From: Amia ocellicauda | Taxonomy: Eukaryota; Chordata; Actinopteri; Amiiformes; Amiidae | DNA length: 64,000 nt | Assembly (NCBI RefSeq): GCF_036373705.1 | Contig: NC_089851.1 | Span: forward strand, 19,845,470-19,909,469 | Direction: 5' to 3' | In this document: positions 12,291-25,195 of the stretch, one piece after another | How positions within the stretch are numbered: the first letter of the stretch is position 1 | How the letters are laid out: the number at the start of each line of letters is the position of its first letter | Made by a program: the position numbers and the translations under genes | The notes under the pieces: model-generated | Seen by the model: only the letters and a program-made list of their open reading frames with translations | Told to the model about the DNA's origin: nothing | The model's database searches: none

Positions 12291-12770
12291 ATGAATATTT
12301 AATATTATAGTCATGGCAAATAAGGCGAGTAATTAGTGCTTACCATAAATTTGCAAATTGTTATTTTATGTTAATGTAAGTTCTAGCCTTTTTGTTTATG
12401 AATTATTCATAATTGAACGGCAAGCTGAAGGAAACTCGTAAACATAAAAATATTTAAACTGCGCCCTTTTGTAAATGTTATATGCTGTGTATATCTATTA
12501 TAGATTCCCACATTTGGCAAAACGTAGGAGTTAAAATCACTTCCACATGATTGTTTATCTTTGGTAATTCTCGTTTGTATTGTGCACGGTATGCTTTCTC
12601 CATTATGGTAGCAAGGGATGGATTTACAGATGGCTTGTGTCTGAGATATTTCTGGGTAATATTAAAGGTTTTTAAAGGCAGTAAATGCTGTGTCTTTAAA
12701 ATGTGCAATGAGACAAATATGAAACAATCAAATACAATTAGAATGTATTATTAAAAGCCATGGTTAAGAT
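12291..12770. promoter_or_regulatory. Candidate non-coding regulatory element
   Basis: Rich in homeodomain and forkhead-like words (TAATTAGTGC, GAATTATTCATAATT, GTAAACATAAAAATA) with no coding frame. Resembles conserved non-coding DNA of developmental gene deserts; conservation not testable here. Confidence 0.22.
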
Positions 12771-15750
12771 TTTTTAGACCATGTGACCGCAATAGAAACA
12801 TTGGTGAAACACTTGATTTTCTAAACCTTTTCCAACTTCCTGAACCTGAAACAAATGTATCCACTATTGAAACAGTAAAATATATATATTATATATTATG
12901 TATCAGAGTTTTGAAGTCAAGCTGCTATTGATGATCAGATTTTGAAAGCAGGGACAACAAGGTCTGTTTTATTTTGCAGGGTATAATTATTGTTTTGTCT
13001 TTTTTCAAAAGAGATGCCAAGCATAATCTAACTGCACAGCTTTTCTTTTGCTTATTCTTCTGTGAATCTCCTAATTGCAGATAAACATGTTAAGGGTTCA
13101 ACAAGAGGTCTTAACCCACTTCCTCCAAGCATTTGTAACACTGTGCCACTGCAAGTTAGTGGCCACTATTATTACAGAAGCGGGGGGTGGCTCTGACTTA
13201 CATTTATTAGGTCTACATTGTGATTTACTTTGACCTCTAAAGAGCAGCTAATTCGTCTATAAATACAAGAGATTACAGAAAGACAGTTTTTGTTACTTGT
13301 TGGATACGGGGAATATGAAACACGGCACAAGGGTTAATCTAATGCCATAGAGAAGCAGTGAGTCAGAAAACAAGACAAAAACAAATCTGTGATCTGGAAC
13401 TTCCTGAGCACCCACTCAGGGTGGATTAATGAGGAGTACACGGCTGTGAAATTACGTGCCCTTTGAGTCAGGAAAATGGTCCTAGTGGTGCATGACCTTG
13501 AAATGAGGTGAAACAAACTTCACCTGATCCACAATTATCAGGCCCTAATGAAGGCAGTGAGGGGGAGGAGCGAGACTGAGAGTTGCAAAAAAGGAGAAAC
13601 AATGAACTGAATACAGGGAACAATTAAAGGGTGAAATCAGCAGAGATGCAATGAAAAGATTTTTAGAGCTTAATAAAATACATATATTTTTTCCATTCTC
13701 AAACTACACATGCTTGGGAAGTATTTAGAATAAAAACAACAAAAAATAGGGAATAGAATAGGAAATGCTTTATTTACTTGCGACTGCTTGCATCTTTCAT
13801 TTAATTTTCTGTCCGATTAAATGTTTTTTTAAAGATGAATTCTGGTCCGAGCTTGCCTTCCTGACATGATTATGAAGGATTCATCAAGAGCCATCTGCCA
13901 TAGTTACGAAAGTGGGTAAGGATGGGTTAGCAAAGAGAGCTAGCGGAGAAAGCAGACCTTCTGTGCAACAGACCTGCAATACAGAAAAAGCAGAGAACCA
14001 GAACATACCGTATGAGAGAAGCCGTCACACTTTTAATTTCATTTCACTTTTCAGTGCAAATGGGAGAGCTGTTCTGGTCAAAAGCATCCATTTTGTGTTT
14101 GTATGTCGGTTGTGTAAGTGGAGTTATGTTCTTGTCACATACCTTAGAAAAAGCTATCCGCCACATTCTTGTTCAGGTAGTTGAGATGCAAAAATGTAAT
14201 ATCTGTCGTATTCACACAACAGTTGGAGTTGTGTGTAGAGCAGATGGGTTTCACTGCTCATCACAAGGTCCAGTAGCTGTTAAAAGAGCAAGCAGAAGCT
14301 TCAGCCAACATGTTTAAATTTGTGTAATGCACTTTACATTTCCTGGTTATCAAATCTTGTCACAATGGTTACAAAAGATAAATGAGAAGGTAACATGTCA
14401 CTGGATCCATTTCCTATTGCATCTGCTAGATTTTTTCAGATCCCTTTGAGTTAAAAAACCCTTGTCAAAACCCTCTGTAGTTACATCTGTTATGATTCCA
14501 ACCTGAATTGCACAAAAAAGTAAGGAAAACAGGACATATAATTCAGACTCCATTGGTTTATTGTGGAAAAACAAAAGTGATGAGTTACATACATTCTTTC
14601 ACTGACAGAGAGTTGTGTTGTGGAACAGAGTATACTATACAGAGTATAGTGTTCCAGACCTTTAACACAGAAGACAAGATGCCTTAAGCTGAGGGGACAG
14701 CAGTTTACATGTTGCTAGCTGTCTGTGTGTGTGAAGATAATTGTGTTACTAAAGATGTGTTAAAAGTGTAAGGAGGTTGACTTAATATCACATGGAGAAA
14801 AGAAAGGGGTCTACACAGAACATTCATATGATTGATTTTCAAGCATCGTGGCACTCCCAGCATGGTTATGACCTTCTGTGGCCTCCTTCACATAGTGGGG
14901 GCTTTTTACTCCGATTAAAGGACACATAAATGGAGCATTAGTACTCAGATATGAGAGTGAATTAAATCATTCATTGAGGTTGTAGGCTCATTGGAGCACA
15001 TTTCAGTACAACAATGATCCAAGGAAACCACCAAGTAAAGAACATAATTGATGGATTGTCCCTCAAAATAATTTAACCCGAATCCTATAGAAATGTTCTT
15101 TCTTGGATCTGAAGGACGATTTGCCTGCCAAAAAATAGCCAACAAACCCAGAATTTCTTTGCATATAGGAGAAAGAATTCACAGGACAGATGCTGACAAC
15201 TCATCCAAAGCTGTGAAAAAAACATTTACACACTTTAATAGCCAAAGGAGAACATGCTCACTTTGAATGTGTGAACAGCAGGCCTATGTATAGTATTGGT
15301 TTGAGAAACATCATTTCGAGTTATACATTCAATGTATTTCTGCTTAATTGCTGTATTTCTCTTAAAATTAATATAAAAATGTAATGACCTTTATCTCACT
15401 GCATACTCTTTATTTAACATTATTAATATAAGTGGGTGAGTTATTTTGCTTTTGATTACCTAAGTACAATATCTTTGTTTTAAATGTGGTAAAGGCTACC
15501 ATTTCGAATAGTAATACATTTTAAGATTGACTTTTTCTGCACCATTACCTGTCATCGACCCATGAAAAACTGTCAGCTGTAAAATATTAATTTCATGATG
15601 ACAACCTGCTACTGAAATTCTTCTGTTATGATGTGAAAGTCCTTCTCATCTCCTGGTGTTTTAATAAAGTATTTATTTTACTCACTTCATTACAATATCG
15701 CTATCAGTTCACATTACAGGTCAAAGATATGGTGCTTAATTATGTACAGC
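12771..15750. other. Intergenic, no gene seen
   Basis: Chance open frames only (e.g. 13912-14184 and 14012-14317, overlapping in different frames). No recognisable domain, RNA gene or transposon. Confidence 0.4.
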
Positions 15751-15759
15751 CTGTTCTCC

Positions 15760-16330
15760 TCTCCTAATAACCTGTCATTCGCGGGAATTTGAATGTCACA
15801 CCATATTGCTGTGCATTAATGGTAGCCGGCAGACCCGCTGATGGAAAGTTTTGGGCCGTTTCCGACAAATATTCCTGATTCACATCTCCATGAGGTGATG
15901 ACAAGGTGATGTTTTTTTCCCTTCCATTTCTTTTTATAGTCCTGACCCCTTAATCCAGTACAGTTGACTTGACAAAATGAACAGTTCTCCTGCTGAAATT
16001 GTTTAACTGTAGCCTGATCAGTTTTATTATCTTACTAATCCAGATATCAGCTATTTCATCAGGGTGGAAGATATGCATATCATGAATTATTTTGACACTG
16101 GGACCTTTTAATTTTCGCCGGCAATATTTCATCCCACCAATCAGTGCCTGAAGTCAGTGATGCCGCACGGCTGCAGCGATGTCAGAGGACAGGGCTCTCC
16201 TGACAGCTCCAAATCATCTGGGAGCTGTAATGAGCTATTGCTGCAATTATTATTATCTCCTGTGTTCATGCATTTCATCAGGGTGCAGACAGCGTAAGCT
16301 TCAGGACAGGCTAAACCAGGCTGCAGGATG
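15760..16330. promoter_or_regulatory. Candidate non-coding regulatory element
   Basis: Compositionally distinct block with CpG-containing words and homeodomain cores (ATATGCATATCATGAATTA, GAGCTGTAATGAGC, CAATTATTATTATC) and a CCAAT box. No coding evidence. The best-looking of the candidate enhancer blocks, but only by appearance. Confidence 0.28.
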
Positions 16331-16489
16331 CATTTTAAACATCGCCCAGCATTTTATATACATGGCACATAGACACAAGATAAATCAGCGCATCTATTTA
16401 TATGTTGCTTTTTCAGGAACAATCTAGATAAGTGTAGCTTTACCAGAAAGAAATGAAACAATACTGATTGCATGGTTTTCCATTTTGAA

Positions 16490-16491
<2 letters not shown>

Positions 16492-16525
<34 letters not shown>
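16492..16525. repeat. (CA)n microsatellite
   Basis: An uninterrupted CA run of about 17 units. Confidence 0.95.
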
Positions 16526-16529
<4 letters not shown>

Positions 16530-16549
16530 ACACACAAATATATATACAT

Positions 16550-17735
16550 GTATAAATAAGCCTCCAAAAGCATTCATACCCTTGATGAAGCATAACCTAA
16601 AGTTAATTTAGCAAGAAAATGAAATGTGTCCTCAATACAAATAAATAGAAAAATACATAATTTTGTAACTATCAACATTTTATTTAGCAATTGCATCACA
16701 AACATTGTTAAACCTCACCTCACCATCAGCCCATATTGATCCACTGCTGGATGAAGGCTCCCCAAGATGTTTCCTGTTGCTTCGACCAACAGCTTCTCTT
16801 TTCCATGTCACACCTGCAAATTATATGATTTCATCTTCCCATCTTTTAGGTAGTTGTCTTCTAGGTCTTTTGTCATCTATTGATATACATTGTGTTCAGT
16901 TTTATTCAAATCCTTCTAAAAAAATTTTAAAATATTTAAATTTAATTCTTAAATTAAATGTAATGCATTTTACACATCAAGCATTAGGGAGGTAACAGAA
17001 GCTTCTGGAAGCAGTAAGAAAAAAAAAACAGGTGACTTCAAATAGCAGTGAAACATCTTCAAGAAACATCAAGAGACATCATTGAGATACACAACATTGG
17101 TCCCAGAAATTTTGAGTCATTTGTAGAGTTCAATAGAAGAACCCTCTCTTCAGGACAAGCAGCATTTGTGGGTGTATTACATAAAATAAAATAAACATTG
17201 GAGGTTTATTTTCTCACGAAGAATGACATGAAAAATTGAGGCTGATCTCTTTTGCTTTGGATCTGTTTTTCATTCTCCTGAGAGATGGATGGATTTCAAA
17301 ATATACCTGGACACTTTGGCCAATAACGTGGCACCATGAAGAAGCTAAGGCTTGCTGGCAAATGGACTTTTCAGCACTATAACAATCCAAAGCACACATC
17401 CAAGTCTACACAATGCTTAAGGGAGGACAAAATAAATATTCTTGATTGAACATCACAATCAACAGATCTCAATCTAAAACAAAATGTGTGTAATGAAATT
17501 AAAAAAGCAGCCCACAAGCCCAAACTGCACAATCTGGATTTGCTAGAGAGAGTCTGTGCGGAGCACTGGTCAGATATTCCTCCTGGGAAATTGATAAACC
17601 TATAAAAAGGAGACAGGAGGTGCCTCCTTCATGTTATCAAAGCCAAAAAGGCTTGACAAAGCAATATTGCTGGACTATGAATACATTTCAACGGTGTATT
17701 TAGAAAATTAGAAAATTAGAAATTAGTGTGTATGT
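16550..17735 (+). pseudogene. Decayed Tc1-like transposon
   Basis: The 3' half still reads as Tc1 transposase. From about 17355 come a D-box relative (GKWTFQHYNNPKHTSK; the catalytic Asp of QHD is changed to Tyr), then a degraded SQSTDLNLKQNVCNEIK block in which the catalytic Glu of the usual IEN is replaced by Gln, then a C-terminal stretch ending near 17690. Several in-frame stops are present. The left end near 16560 (CCTCCAAAAGCATTCATACC) resembles a Tc1 terminal repeat; the right end is poor. About 16710-16990 is foreign: it matches the dispersed repeat also seen near 6001. Inactive fossil copy. Confidence 0.75.
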
Positions 17736-17739
17736 TTTG

Positions 17740-19079
17740 CCAACTTATGATATGTAAAAATTATATTTACATGTTTCATATATTAACATTTGTTGGATGT
17801 GTGTTTAGGGTATATGCAGTTCTGCTCAATCAGTTTCTCAGAAGGAAGAGCATGATGGATAATATGAGATTCTTTTCAATTTGAAAAGATGGCCAACAAA
17901 ATCCCAACTTAAAACTCTTAATATATGTAAAACATCATTCATCAATAATGGATAATAAGTGTCCCTCAATTATCATCTTACAATGTTTTGCTTGCTTTCA
18001 TAGATCTCATACACACAACCAATTAAGAATATAGAAGGTGACAGAAAAACAATCGCAGGCTACTATACAGATTTTTGCATGGTCATTTTTAGGGTTTATA
18101 ATGGTTCCAACCTGATTTCCTATCAACAATAAGAATAAATCTGAAGTAACATAAAACAACCCTTTGTTGACTCATTATCTAATTTATAAAATAAATTAAT
18201 TAAACCCTGTGTCTTTAAATCAGAGTGCTCCTGTGATTCTGAGTCTTTCCAGACATGTGGTGCACTCTTCAACAGCCTGCGTCCTTCTCCCCCGCTGTCC
18301 TGTCTCCCTCACTGTCTTCACTCTTTATCTTCACTGAATTACAACATCTAACACTCTCTGAGCAGTAACTCTATAGTACGACTCCTTTCTAAAGATAGCT
18401 AGCACACAGCTGAGCAACTCCACTCAATAACACAGCTCACAGCTCCGCTAAAGCCGAACTTGGAACTGAACTAAACTCTGATTGAACAAGCTCCTTTTAT
18501 AGCTTCAGCAGTAGCTATTAGGAAGGATCCAGGAATTTAATCACGGCCATGGTCACGTGTCTGATGAGACGGTTCCAGCATTTTCTGAAATCAATAAACA
18601 AAGAATGTTCTGTCAATTCCATACTCCTACTGTTTAAGGAATCTGGAAAGTCTTATTTCACATGCTATGGAAAGCACAGATAAAAAAAACACATTTCTTG
18701 AAATTTCCCACACAGATTAAATCACAAATATGTAATTTTATGCAGAATAACTCATGCAATCAACTGTTGATAAAAGTTCAGACATGCAGAGGAACGAATA
18801 TTAAATTATCAAATTTAATAATTCTTGGCGCTACCATAACCCACGAATCGCAAGAGCCATCCTCTCTGCTGGAAAGCCATGGGGCATCAGTCCAGCTGAC
18901 ACTACCCTGTCATTTTACACCAAGGGTAGAGACTGGGCAAAGCGGAACTGAGACACACAGCAGACATATCTTGGTTTAAGGTCAAAGGTTAATATTTTCC
19001 TTCAAGATTATTGGATATAGTTCCCTTTAAAAAGAGAGACTGAAATCCAACTAATTGGACTTGCACTGTGTATTTATGT
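17740..19079. other. Intergenic, no gene seen
   Basis: A somewhat GC-richer stretch at 18220-18600 (C-rich, several CTCC words) is unassigned. No exon or RNA gene recognised. Confidence 0.4.
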
Positions 19080-19400
19080 ATGCTGTTTCTCTTATTAAAA
19101 CTAATGGCAGAATGTGACTTCCTTAGATGAATAGTTATGTTACTTTCTATTACAAAACCATGTGTTGGGTGTGAGGATGCCTCTTTTTAGGTGTTATTTT
19201 TCTGTGCTGTTGGCAAAACCTAATGAAACAAAGCAGGCGATTAAATGATGTTCACCAGTCGTTCAATTATGTGATTGTTTGTGGTGCATAATGCATATAT
19301 TTGTTTGCTGTAGGGTGCTTTCCAGTAGAATAGTCTTAGCAGCTGTTACTTGAAAACAATGGGTACGGATTTATTTACCCCTGGATTCACGGGGCTTCTT
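19080..19400. promoter_or_regulatory. Candidate non-coding regulatory element
   Basis: Non-repetitive block with TAAT cores, TAATGCATATAT and CAATTATGTGATTG words, no coding frame. Low-confidence enhancer candidate. Confidence 0.2.
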
Positions 19401-20680
19401 TAAGTAGGAATTAGTTTAAACAGAGCTGGGTACCTTTGATAGGACTATAAGTTGTGTTGTTCTTATGGTATGCTGATATCATGCAAAAATTCTAGAAATA
19501 AACACATTTGATGCTAATGGAAAATACCATACAAGCAACACAAGAATACTAGCACATATACAAAAATATACCTGTGATGTTTTTTCTGAAATATTACCAG
19601 TGCATCAAAAACTGTACCTTGATCTTATTAACAGTTTTTAAAATGTACTTAACCTTGGTTATACTTTACATATTAGAACAATGTCAGTATATATGTGATA
19701 ATATTGATTATTGGTGAATGCATCTTTGTTGCAGTGTAACAGTTTAAAACTTCAGGGTTTGTTTAAGCAATGGAAAACAGCTCTATGTTTGCTATATTTC
19801 AAAAAGGAATTGCCCTGAATTATAAGAGTCCTTATAAGAACAATAGGCTGAACACTGAGATGTTGAGAGAGACGAAAGGAAGGAAGGCTGTGACAGGAAC
19901 TCATTAACGGAGCCAGGGTGGGCAGACAAAGGCACACACACACATACACACACAGGGATAGGAGCACACAGAACAGCAAGTCGATATATCAAAGTGAACA
20001 CAACAACTATATAAAGTGGTCGCTGGCTGCTGTCCTGGCTGCGTAGTTCACCTAGTTCACCTCTGGGCCACTCCCATGATCCCTTGCACTCTGCTGATGG
20101 TGTGTTGCAGTCTTAGGCACTGGGCAGTGCCGGTAGACAGTACTACAATAGGTTTATCATTGCAACTCATAACTTCCACTTACCTGTAAAAATATGTCAA
20201 CATTACTATTAGAGATATAATGAAATATAAATGTAATAGTATAACAATGATTTGGTGTATTCATGCTTCCAGTGATATGATTTTACTATACATAAAAATA
20301 ATGTGCATAGTACATACCATATTGTTACAGTTTAATCACTATATTAAAAAGAAAAAAGAAAATAAAGTGGTAAGCTACCAGCAAATGTATTATCTGCATC
20401 TGCTTCCTTGAAACTAGTTCCAGAGGTAATTTTGTCCACAATACACAATGGATGTTGAATTCTCTAATACTCAGGTCCCTGTTCATGCATTAAATTCTGT
20501 TACCATTTCACCTTTTGAACTAGGGAATAGACAGAGACTTAAATAATCAAACACATACAGTTAACAGCTATAAATCAGTGTTTATTATGAAATAGCACCT
20601 CTCAAAAAGGATAAAAATACAAAAATAAAATAAAAAATACAACCCTACAATGACTAATACATGGAACATTAGCAAGACAT

Positions 20681-20681
<1 letters not shown>

Positions 20682-20710
<29 letters not shown>
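20682..20710. repeat. (AC)n(AT)n microsatellite
   Basis: An AC run that passes directly into an AT run. Confidence 0.9.
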
Positions 20711-20711
<1 letters not shown>

Positions 20712-21478
20712 GCCCATCAACCAGCTATTGGCAATTCAATTCCATTTACTTATTGAACGATAGGTACAGTCCTTGGAATATTATTAGGACCAGTTTTTAG
20801 TCTTTGTGCAATTATTTAATCCAAAGAAACACAAAAGGTTCAGCTATGGACTGATCTCACCCACTCTGTTGCCATATTTCCAGGATCTGCTGTTATGTCC
20901 AATATAGAATTTACTTAATGAGAAGAAAATGCCCAAGTGAAATAGAAGACAATAGCAGACAAAGGAAATCCAGGAATATAATCAACAAAAGAGGAAAGAA
21001 ACACTCCCCAAAAACAAGCCAAAGAGTGAATAAATCACAGACAAGGATTCAAAGACCATTAAAACAGAATCAAAGGGATTGTTTGAGGGATTTTAGAGAT
21101 GCTATACATTAGGAGATCAAAATCAAAATCTCTTTCACCCTGAAATCAGAAGAAACTGCTTGGCTCCCACACACACACACAGAGACCAGCCACACTTTAA
21201 GCCAGACCCCTATCTAGCTTCCTGGGCACTAGGAGGCAAGCCAGTTATTTTCTATTCGACTTGGAAGTCTGCTTGTAAGTCACAAGTTGTAGAGAGCTAT
21301 CAAGTTATTGTGACATCATTCAATTTAACAAGGGATACATATTACTGTAGTGTAGTAGTTATTCTCACTATAGTGCAACATACTTCTCAAATTATATTTC
21401 TAATAATTATGTTGAATATGTGTCCAATATTTACCTCTCAAATCCCCTTTTGGAAAACGTTTGTGTTTGTATGAGAGT

Positions 21479-21481
<3 letters not shown>

Positions 21482-21530
<49 letters not shown>
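21482..21530. repeat. (GA)n microsatellite
   Basis: Uninterrupted GA dinucleotides, about 24 units. Confidence 0.95.
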
Positions 21531-21534
<4 letters not shown>

Positions 21535-21689
21535 TTTTCATTTCTTATAGACCTTTATAAACTAAGAAACATCAGTTTTGTTTGATGCAGAATGTTATCT
21601 CTACTAGTGATTGGTTGACTAAAATTAGGACAAAAGAAGATCACATGGATTTTACAAACAGTGGAATTTAGGCATGTAATCTGGAGGAC

Positions 21690-22140
21690 TGTTGAGGATC
21701 ATGCCTTTGATTTATATCCCATCTGCATCCAAACATTCAGTCTGTACTTGCAATTAGCTTCGATGTTCCCAACAGATTAAGGTTTAAAAAGTCAAAGAAT
21801 TTCTAGAGTCATTAAAAGCAGCTCATGGTTATAAAAATAAAATGAAATATTTATATATATTTCAGATGCTACAAGTACTTGAATGTGCTGCGCTAATGAT
21901 ATAGAAATGAATGCAGCTACAACACCTCCTTGCTTCTGCCGATACAGAAATGTGTGAGGAAAGGGCCGCTCCTGACCTCAGGAAACCTTTGTTTGTTTTG
22001 GACACAAAGTCACATTCTCCCTGCAGTATGGATTACATTTTATCAGCCGAATTGTGACTTTATTGACATAACACTTTATAATGCATCAACACAGGGCATG
22101 GAAATCAAAACAAAGAAGACAAAGCCTTCTACACAATGAT
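21690..22140. promoter_or_regulatory. Candidate non-coding regulatory element
   Basis: Non-repetitive block of balanced composition with CAATTAG, TCATTAAAAG and GCTAATGATAT words. No coding frame with splice sites. Enhancer candidate by appearance only. Confidence 0.22.
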
Positions 22141-22965
22141 GGCAGCTTTGATTAAAAACAGGATCTTCTCTTCATGCACTTTATCAATCTGCTACACTGA
22201 TTACAGGTCCCTTATAATATGTATTGGTTTTGTTTGAAACACCTTTTTTTCGTTTAAGTTGAACACAACATACAAGTCTTGAAAACTGTTCAGTCACTCC
22301 ATCTGCTTATTTTCACCAGGCAAGTTCATAGTGCAAACAGGAATCTGGCAAAGCAGATTTTAAAAAGTTGTTCTTAGCTTAATAAGTAGGCAGCTAGGAA
22401 TATTTTAATATCCTCCTCAGGTTTACTTTTCCAAAAGTCTACATCCATACTGAAAACCTTGAAGCCTCTCCTATTACATGACACAGGATGTTGACCTCAG
22501 CACCTGCAATGGTACTTTACATTACATTTACATAATCCCTACACACTGAACCCAGTGTTATCCTACTCTTTCAATATTTAAGATGAAGAAGTATCACATT
22601 TAAATTAAATCACAACACCAGCTTCCTCCGAAGAGTTATTACATCTACAAAATGGTGATCTTTACACTTGCATCTTAGGAAATCATTTGACATAAATTAT
22701 AGGTGTCACATCATTCCCAGCATGGAGTAGGCAATTTACTGCTGCTCCCATTGACTGGGAGTTGAACTTCAAATAAAATTGTCAGATTGTCTCAGCTTGG
22801 AGATGTACATTTTTTATCTTTTTTTTTTCGGAGGGTTTTTATTAACAATGTAAAGATTTTTACTGATGTGGATAATGCATTCATACGCAAATATGTAACT
22901 AGGCAGATATCTCAGAGGAACAGACCTTGTGTAAAGTCAGTGCACATTATTTTTGTTGTTACATG

Positions 22966-23026
<61 letters not shown>

Positions 23027-24636
23027 ATATATATATATATATATAAAAAAAAAATTGTATTATTATTATTTTTTTTTTTCGCATGTCTGGAGTTTGACCT
23101 GAATACCTTCACCTGAATGTGCAGAAAGGTATTTTAAATTCAGATTGGTTATTTTCTAATTCACTTAATAAAGTACTTTGTAATGGTTGTAGTGTCCAGA
23201 TATTGCTTTAATTTGATTTACGGATCTAGAATTGCTTTCTGTCTTTCTGATATATAGATTGGATGCAGAAAATAAAGTGTTAAGTTCATTTACAAAACTT
23301 CCAGTGCAAAATTTAGGTAAAAATTTTGAAATTATATTGAAGTATATTGTATACTATTCAGATAGTGTTTAGAGAATTTCTATATAACATTTCTATTTAT
23401 AATTGTGCTATCGGAAAGATTAGATAAGATGTAACTCTAGATATAAACTGATCATTTAGAACTCATTATGTTTTGAATCCCAGTGGAGTTTCAGGTTGTG
23501 TTTTCCTTTTTACTATATGAGATTGTACTATTTATATGGTGGATAAAAATACATTTTAAAAAGTAATGGGCAAGCAACTAATATTTCCAAGCTATCTGTC
23601 ACCCTCTAGTGCAAATTATTGTTACAGCATTCTTCCCAGGTTATTTTTTTTGTTTATTTAGTTTTTTTCCAGTGAATGGTTTATAAAAGTTTATATGACT
23701 TTCAGTTATATTATGTTGTTCTAAAAAAAAAAAAGCTCCACTACATCCAATGATCACATTTAAAAAATAAATAAACACAAATTATGGAGATTTATTTTTT
23801 GTATACAAGCAGTTATTGTTTTATAAAGTGTTACCAGAGCAATAATAAATCATCCCACAGCCAAACATTTAGGCAGCTGGTAGTTAGTAGTTAGTACTCT
23901 CAAATTTCCTTAATTGTTAACACCGTCATTATGAGTCAAGATTCTTCAGAGAGTAAACAGAACTGAACCATCAAACTTGGTGTGATTCAATACCCATTAC
24001 ACACTTCTAAAAACTGCAGTTGCAAGGAACTCTGTTTATTACAATTTGTAGTGAGTTTTGAGGTGCAATATTTACACATGGGGGAGTATTTCAATTTGGA
24101 GCAAACAGTCTGAAGACATGTTAAGATTAATTAATTGTCCTTCCATAACCTCGTCAGAAAAGTGTGTGCGTGTCATATGCTTCCATCAGTGGACTTTAAT
24201 TCTGTAACATAGGAGCAGCTTATATTTATAGTTTCTTTATGATTTAGTTGGTTACACAATTCTACAAATATAATAGCAGGTTTAATGTTAATACACCTCT
24301 TTATACAGCATTTTTTCCAGCCTCCTGGGGTTTCGTATTGTCAGTCCCTGTAGATTTTTTGCTCCAAAAGCCCCCAGCTGTACTGTCTAAGTAACTAAGC
24401 AACCAAGCTTTCAAATTGCAGGCACAGTTTTCTATCCCCGTGTTCTCCCTCTGCTGGTAAAGAAACAGAGAAATCAGTGCCTAGAAAGTCCGTACTTATA
24501 GCAATTATGCTGACATTAATACTCTTCATATGCAAGTCAGGTTTTGTATGAAATTAGGTTCCTTTCTTTCTTTTTTGCCTATTATTATTCATTTGCAAAT
24601 TATATAGTAAATCATTACAAAATATTTAATGACATA
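22141..24636. other. Intergenic, no gene seen
   Basis: AT-rich sequence with a long TA repeat (listed separately) and short A and T runs. No supported gene. Confidence 0.45.
22971..23044. repeat. (TA)n microsatellite
   Basis: About 35 TA units broken once by a CTA near 23025, followed by A and T runs. Confidence 0.95.
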
Positions 24637-25056
24637 CAGTACTGAGCAAAAGTTTTAGGCAGGTGAGAAAAAATGCTGTAAAGTAAGAATGCTTTCAAAA
24701 ATAGACATGTTAATAGATTGTATTTATCAATTAACTAAATGCAAAGTGAGTCAACAGAAGAAAAATCTAAATCAAATCCATATTTGGTGTGACCACCCTT
24801 TGCCTTCAAAACAGCATAAATTCTTCTACAGTGAGGGAAAAAAGTATTTGATCCCCTGCTGATTTTGTACGTTTGCCCACTGACAAAGAAATGATCAGTC
24901 TATCATTTTAATGGTAGGTGTATTTTAACAGTGAGAGACAGAATAACAACCAAAAAATCCAGAAAAACGCATTTAAAAAGAGTTATAAATTGATTTGCAT
25001 GTTAATGAGGGAAATAAGTATTTGATCCCCTATCAATCAGCAAGATTTCTGGCTCC

Positions 25057-25153
25057 CAGGTGTCTTTTATACAGGTAACGAGCTGAGATTAGGGGCACTC
25101 TCTTAAAGGGAGTGCTCCTAATCTCAGCTCGTTACCTGTATAAAAGACACCTG
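25057..25153 (+). repeat. 44-bp-arm hairpin upstream of transposase ATG
   Basis: Left arm 25057-25100 and right arm 25110-25153 pair at 43 of 44 positions around a 9-base loop (TCTTAAAGG). The hairpin sits between the left terminal repeat and the transposase start codon, so it would lie in the mRNA leader if transcription starts upstream. The second copy has a perfect version (63530-63626). Confidence 0.95.
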
Positions 25154-25195
25154 TCCACAGAAGCAATCAATCAATCAGATTCCAAACTCTCCACC

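Larger units (their letters stand above)
19401..21690. other. Intergenic with microsatellites
   Basis: No gene recognised. Contains CA/TA repeats near 20682-20710, a small CA run near 19930-19955 and a GA repeat listed separately. Confidence 0.45.

Noticed and set aside
22787..23116. 109-codon frame over the TA repeat
   Set aside because: Most of it is an isoleucine/tyrosine run from translating a TA microsatellite.
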